Of a DNA stretch of 64,000 nucleotides, positions 61,088-64,000 are shown piece by piece (within the stretch, counting starts at the first letter, position 1; each line of letters starts with the position of its first letter). The notes beneath the pieces were generated by a model. It was not told the origin of the DNA. It made no database searches and was given only the letters and a program-made list of their open reading frames with translations. Source of the stretch: Helicobacter sp. NHP19-012 (GTDB taxonomy: Bacteria > Campylobacterota > Campylobacteria > Campylobacterales > Helicobacteraceae); contig NZ_AP024819.1 in assembly GCF_019703325.1 (NCBI RefSeq), positions 868,001 through 932,000 on the forward strand. Direction: 5' to 3'. The position numbers were made by a program, and so were the translations under genes.

Positions 61088-62953
61088 ATGCAAAATTATG
61101 GTTTGAATTATTGGGGCAAGGAGGATTTTATCATTGAGGAGGGGCTTGTAAAAGTCAATACGGGCAACAAGCCCAGCCTACTAGATTTGGTCTTGGATAT
61201 GCGCGAGCAGGGCTTTAAGGGTCCCTTGCTTTTACGCTTCCCCCATTTGATTTCTAAACAAGTGCACAAGCTCTTTTCTATGTTCTCCCATGCCATTTCC
61301 CAATACCATTACAGCGGGGCGTTTAAGGCGGTCTTTCCCCTAAAGGTCAACCACATGCCAAACTTTGTGCATGCTTTGGTGGAAATTTCTGCAAAATTTA
61401 AGGGGGCGTATGGGCTAGAGGCGGGATCTAAGGCGGAGCTGATTTTAGCCATGGCGTATATCCACGACAACGCCCCCGTTACAGTCAATGGTTTTAAAGA
61501 CAAGGAGATGATCGAGCTAGGCTTCATCGCCGCGAGCATGGGGGCAGACATCACACTCACCATTGAGGGACTCAGTGAATTAAAGAGCATTATTGAAGTG
61601 GCGCTCGAAAATAACACGATTGGCGAAAATGTTAAGTTTTGTCCTAAAATTGGCATCCGTGTGCGCTTACACAGCTCGGGGGTGGGGGTGTGGGCTAAAA
61701 GCACGGGCATCCACGCCAAATTTGGGCTTGCCAGCACTGAATTACTAGAAGCCATGCACCTACTAGAAACGCATGGCTTGCTAGGGCAACTTACCATGAT
61801 CCATTTTCACATCGGCAGCCAAATTAGCGACATCACCCCCCTAAAAAAGGCGCTCAAAGAGGCGGGCAACATTTACGCCGAGTTGCGTAAAATGGGGGCG
61901 TTTAACTTGAATAGCATCAACATCGGCGGGGGGCTAGCCATTGAATATTCCCAGCACAAGCACCAGTGTGAGCGCAACTACACCCTAGAGGAATTTGCCG
62001 GCGATGTGGTGTTTTTGCTTAAAGAGATTGTAAAAAATAAGAAAGAGCTAGAGCCAAATATTTTTATCGAATCGGGGCGTTTCATCAGTGCTACACACGC
62101 CGTGCTTGTCGCCCCCGTGTTGGAGTTGTTCTCCCAAGATTACGATGAAAGCACCTTGCGCCTTAAAAAGTCTAACCCCCCCCTAGTGGCAGAGATGGAG
62201 GACTTATACCACAACATCAATAGCAAAAACGCCATTGAGTATTTGCACGACAGCCTAGATCACATGGAGTCGTTGTTTACGCTCTTTGATTTGGGCTACA
62301 TCGACCTACAAGATCGCAGCAATGCTGAGGTGTTGGGGCATTTGATCATTAAAAAGGCGATCGGGTTTTTGCGCCACAAAGATCACAACGACATCATCCG
62401 TATCCAAGAGCAGGTGCAAGAGCGTTATTTGTTAAATTGCTCATTTTTCCAAAGCTTGCCCGATTATTGGGGCTTAAGGCAGGGCTTTCCTGTAATGCCC
62501 TTACACAAGTTAGAGGAGGAGCCTACAAGGAGTGCGAGTTTATGGGACATCACATGCGATAGCGATGGGGAGATCAGCTTTGATAAAGACAAACCCCTTT
62601 TCTTGCACGATGTGGATGTGCGCCAAGAAGATTATTTTTTGGGTTTCTTTTTAGTGGGGGCGTATCAAGAGGTTTTAGGCATGCACCATAATTTATTCAC
62701 GCACCCCACAGAGTGCAGCGTGCAGATCACAGACGAGGGCTATGAACTCACCGATATCACCCAAGCCCAAACGATTTTAGACGCTTTGGAGGATTTGGAC
62801 TACGACACCAAAGAGATCGAGCGGATTTTGAAACAAAAGATCGAGGATAGCGAGCTGTTGGAGGATAGCGAGGATAAAAAGGAAATGCTCGGGCGGTTGT
62901 ATGTGATGCTGAGTGAAAATGGCTACTTACGCACCCTTGCTATGCAAGAGTAG
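61088..62953 (+). CDS. speA: Biosynthetic arginine decarboxylase
   Basis: 621 residues, full length. PLP region FPLKVNHMPNFVHALVE (Schiff-base Lys in KVN), GLEAGSKAELILAM, IHFHIGSQISDI (the HIGSQ loop), NIGGGLAIEY and the C-terminal DITCDSDGEIS (active-site Cys-Asp). Converts arginine to agmatine, first step of polyamine synthesis; an acid-resistance role is also possible. HP0422 homologue. Thirty-five bases downstream lies the carbamoylputrescine amidase-like gene, making this a functional pair. Confidence 0.95.
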   Translation: MQNYGLNYWGKEDFIIEEGLVKVNTGNKPSLLDLVLDMREQGFKGPLLLRFPHLISKQVHKLFSMFSHAISQYHYSGAFKAVFPLKVNHMPNFVHALVEISAKFKGAYGLEAGSKAELILAMAYIHDNAPVTVNGFKDKEMIELGFIAASMGADITLTIEGLSELKSIIEVALENNTIGENVKFCPKIGIRVRLHSSGVGVWAKSTGIHAKFGLASTELLEAMHLLETHGLLGQLTMIHFHIGSQISDITPLKKALKEAGNIYAELRKMGAFNLNSINIGGGLAIEYSQHKHQCERNYTLEEFAGDVVFLLKEIVKNKKELEPNIFIESGRFISATHAVLVAPVLELFSQDYDESTLRLKKSNPPLVAEMEDLYHNINSKNAIEYLHDSLDHMESLFTLFDLGYIDLQDRSNAEVLGHLIIKKAIGFLRHKDHNDIIRIQEQVQERYLLNCSFFQSLPDYWGLRQGFPVMPLHKLEEEPTRSASLWDITCDSDGEISFDKDKPLFLHDVDVRQEDYFLGFFLVGAYQEVLGMHHNLFTHPTECSVQITDEGYELTDITQAQTILDALEDLDYDTKEIERILKQKIEDSELLEDSEDKKEMLGRLYVMLSENGYLRTLAMQE

Positions 62954-62962
62954 GTTTTTTGT

Positions 62963-62968
62963 TATAAT
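62963..62968 (+). promoter_or_regulatory. -10 box for aguB-like gene
   Basis: TATAAT 20 bases before the ATG of the carbamoylputrescine amidase-like gene. The leader would be very short; read-through from speA is also likely. Confidence 0.45.
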
Positions 62969-62988
62969 TTGTTTTTTAGGGAGCGCAC

Positions 62989-63905
62989 ATGGATTTTGTA
63001 GATTTTAGTTTAAACACCATCGAAGTTGCGATTTTACAGCACGGCTATCAGGGCAGTGTGCAAGCCACTTTAGAGCACATCGCCACGCTTTTAGCCAAGG
63101 CCAAGGCCAAGCACCCCCATTTAGATTTAGTGGTCTTGCCCGAGTTGCACCCCTACCCTTATTTTTGTCAACACGAGGACGCTAAGTATTTTGCATGGGC
63201 ACGGGAGTTTAAGGCGCAGTGCAATTTTTTAAGTGGGCTGGCTAAGGCGCACGAGGTGGTGTTGGTCGGCTCGCTCTTTGAGGAGCGCATGGTGGGGGTG
63301 TATCATAACAGCGCCGTGGTGTTTGAGAAAAATGGCAAGTTACTCGGGGTGCAAAGAAAAATGCATATCCCCGATGACCCCCGCTTTTATGAAAAATTTT
63401 ATTTCACCCCAGGGGATAGATACGCCCCCATTGCTAGCAGTGTGGGGAGTTTGGGCGTGTTGGTGTGCTGGGATCAGTGGTATCCAGAGGCAGCAAGGCT
63501 TATGGCTTTACAAAAGGCGGATATTTTGATTTACCCGAGTGCGATCGGCTGGTTTTGTGATGAAGAGAGCGAGGATTTAGAGGAGAAAGATTTACAAAGG
63601 CAGGCGTGGATTGGGGTGCAAAGGGGGCACAGCATCGCCAACACGATCCCCGTGATCGCCTCTAATCGGGTGGGCTTTGAGGCTGACCCTTCGGGGGAGA
63701 CGAGCGGATTAGAGTTTTTGGCTCTAGTTTTATTTTTGGGGCGTTTGGCAAAGAGTTAGCCCAAGCGGGCTTTGAGGAAGAGATTTTATATACCTGCATT
63801 GATTTGGATGAAAGCGCGAGAGTGCGCCAAATGTGGCCTTTTTTTAGGGATCGGCGCATCGACACTTATAAACCCCTCATAAGACGGGTTGTGGATAAAG
63901 GATAG
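62989..63905 (+). pseudogene. aguB: N-carbamoylputrescine amidase-like nitrilase (HP0757-like), frame broken near its end
   Basis: Nitrilase-superfamily triad present: Glu in VLPELHPYPYF, Lys in GVQRKMHIPDDPRF, Cys in LVCWDQWYPEAARLMA. The frame shifts near 63720, where GLEF(W/L)G should continue SSFIFGAFGKEL; restoring one G leads to ARVRQMWPFFRDRRIDTY and a stop at 63903-63905, giving about 305 residues. It hydrolyses N-carbamoylputrescine to putrescine, completing the agmatine route begun by speA upstream. In H. pylori the homologue was annotated beta-alanine synthetase. As drawn the protein ends early (stop at 63757-63759) in an alien tail. Confidence 0.88.
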
Positions 63906-63908
63906 GTT

Positions 63909-64000
63909 TTGCTGCTCACAAATCCCGCAGTTATCGCCGTGCTTGTCATGGTGGCTCTTAGTTTAGCCCGCTTGAATATTTTGCTTGCGATCATCAGCGC
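63909..64000 (+). CDS. Na+/H+ antiporter-family membrane protein (HP0758-like), start only
   Basis: Only the first 30 codons are in the window. A TTG at 63909, preceded by AAAGGA, begins LLTNPAVIAVLVMVALSLAR followed by LNILLAIISA, a first membrane helix. The order after the aguB-like gene matches HP0757-HP0758 in H. pylori, where the latter is a predicted sodium/proton antiporter. Identification relies on synteny and this first helix. Confidence 0.6.
   Translation, partial: MLLTNPAVIAVLVMVALSLARLNILLAIIS

Noticed and set aside
61309..61797. 162-residue open frame on the minus strand
   Set aside because: It is entirely inside speA, which has full catalytic motifs on the plus strand.
19443..63905. 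Deliberate phase variation as explanation of all broken housekeeping genes
   Set aside because: The tracts at the breaks are short (one to six bases) and the genes are mostly indispensable; repeated sequence error explains them better. Only the heptamer repeat and the selA tract remain as good switching candidates.
1..64000. tRNA, rRNA, CRISPR arrays, insertion sequences, prophage
   Set aside because: I looked for cloverleaf-like GTTCGA stems, repeated spacers, transposase motifs and integrase motifs and found none I could support.

Overview
The window looks like chromosome of a gastric, non-pylori Helicobacter, in the group of cat and dog species such as H. felis, H. bizzozeronii or H. heilmannii. 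That placement is an inference from gene content and order. Many blocks keep the H. pylori order: folP-holB-HP1230-lysC-nudH-cytochrome c553-hemW; the HP0265-HP0274 block (ccdA to ykgJ); PAP2-fliF-fliG-fliH-dxs; ilvC-minD-minE-dprA-ruvX; yebC-hemB-arsS-arsR; hom-yraN-trxA-trxB; and the aguB-like gene followed by an antiporter gene. Base composition is visibly richer in G+C than H. pylori, with many long G/C runs inside genes. I saw no rRNA, tRNA, CRISPR array, insertion sequence or prophage.

Layout. 1-6 kb: truncated serine transporter, folate, aspartate-family and haem genes. 6-9.5 kb: major flagellin flaA with a sigma-28-type promoter, then a thiamine-diphosphate 2-oxoacid decarboxylase that H. 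pylori lacks, as far as I know. 9.5-19.4 kb: one long leftward run from ccdA through a dihydroorotase-like protein, an aminodeoxyfutalosine-deaminase-like amidohydrolase, miaB, an acyltransferase-like protein, three genes resembling pilM/pilN/pilO, a metal-cluster-type ykgJ protein, a TPR protein and a trpC-like TIM barrel. 19.4-24.6 kb: RNA helicase, ilvE, SPFH protein, DUF2393 protein, flavodoxin and an LPP20-like lipoprotein. 24.6-31 kb: a leftward periplasmic nitrate reductase cluster (napA, DUF1104-like, napG, napH) ending in a CitMHS-type transporter. 31-37.2 kb: flagellar switch/MS-ring genes and dxs. 37.2-45.8 kb: an outer-membrane protein with a heptanucleotide repeat before its signal peptide, flgG, a FecA-type receptor, a Ser/Arg/Thr-rich secreted protein and PEP carboxylase. 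45.9-64 kb: ilvC/min/dprA, haem synthesis, a PurF-like protein, the ArsRS acid-response pair, a K+/H+ antiporter, homoserine/thioredoxin/dapB genes, selA, arginine decarboxylase and N-carbamoylputrescine amidase.

The genes together suggest a motile, acid-adapted microaerophile. It has flagellar machinery (flaA, fliFGH, flgG, possibly the PilMNO-like set), nitrate as a possible electron acceptor, a polyamine route (SpeA then AguB-like) and an aspartate-to-lysine/threonine route fed by PEP carboxylase (ppc, lysC, hom, dapB).

The most notable observations are: (1) an outer-membrane protein whose start and signal peptide are put out of frame by three copies of a 7-bp repeat, which looks like a phase-variation switch in the OFF state; (2) a PurF homologue that keeps its PRPP site and Fe-S cysteines but has lost the glutaminase nucleophile and other glutamine-site residues; (3) the pilMNO-like operon in an organism with flagella and no visible type IV pilus genes; (4) a reduced nap cluster joined to a citrate-type transporter; (5) inverted repeats covering the ribosome-binding sites or start regions of two genes. 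Six genes (deaD, napA, the DUF1104 gene, ppc, trxB, aguB) are broken by small indels. In five of them bases are missing, four of those at G runs. Because these are normally conserved genes, uncorrected sequencing indels are the simplest explanation.
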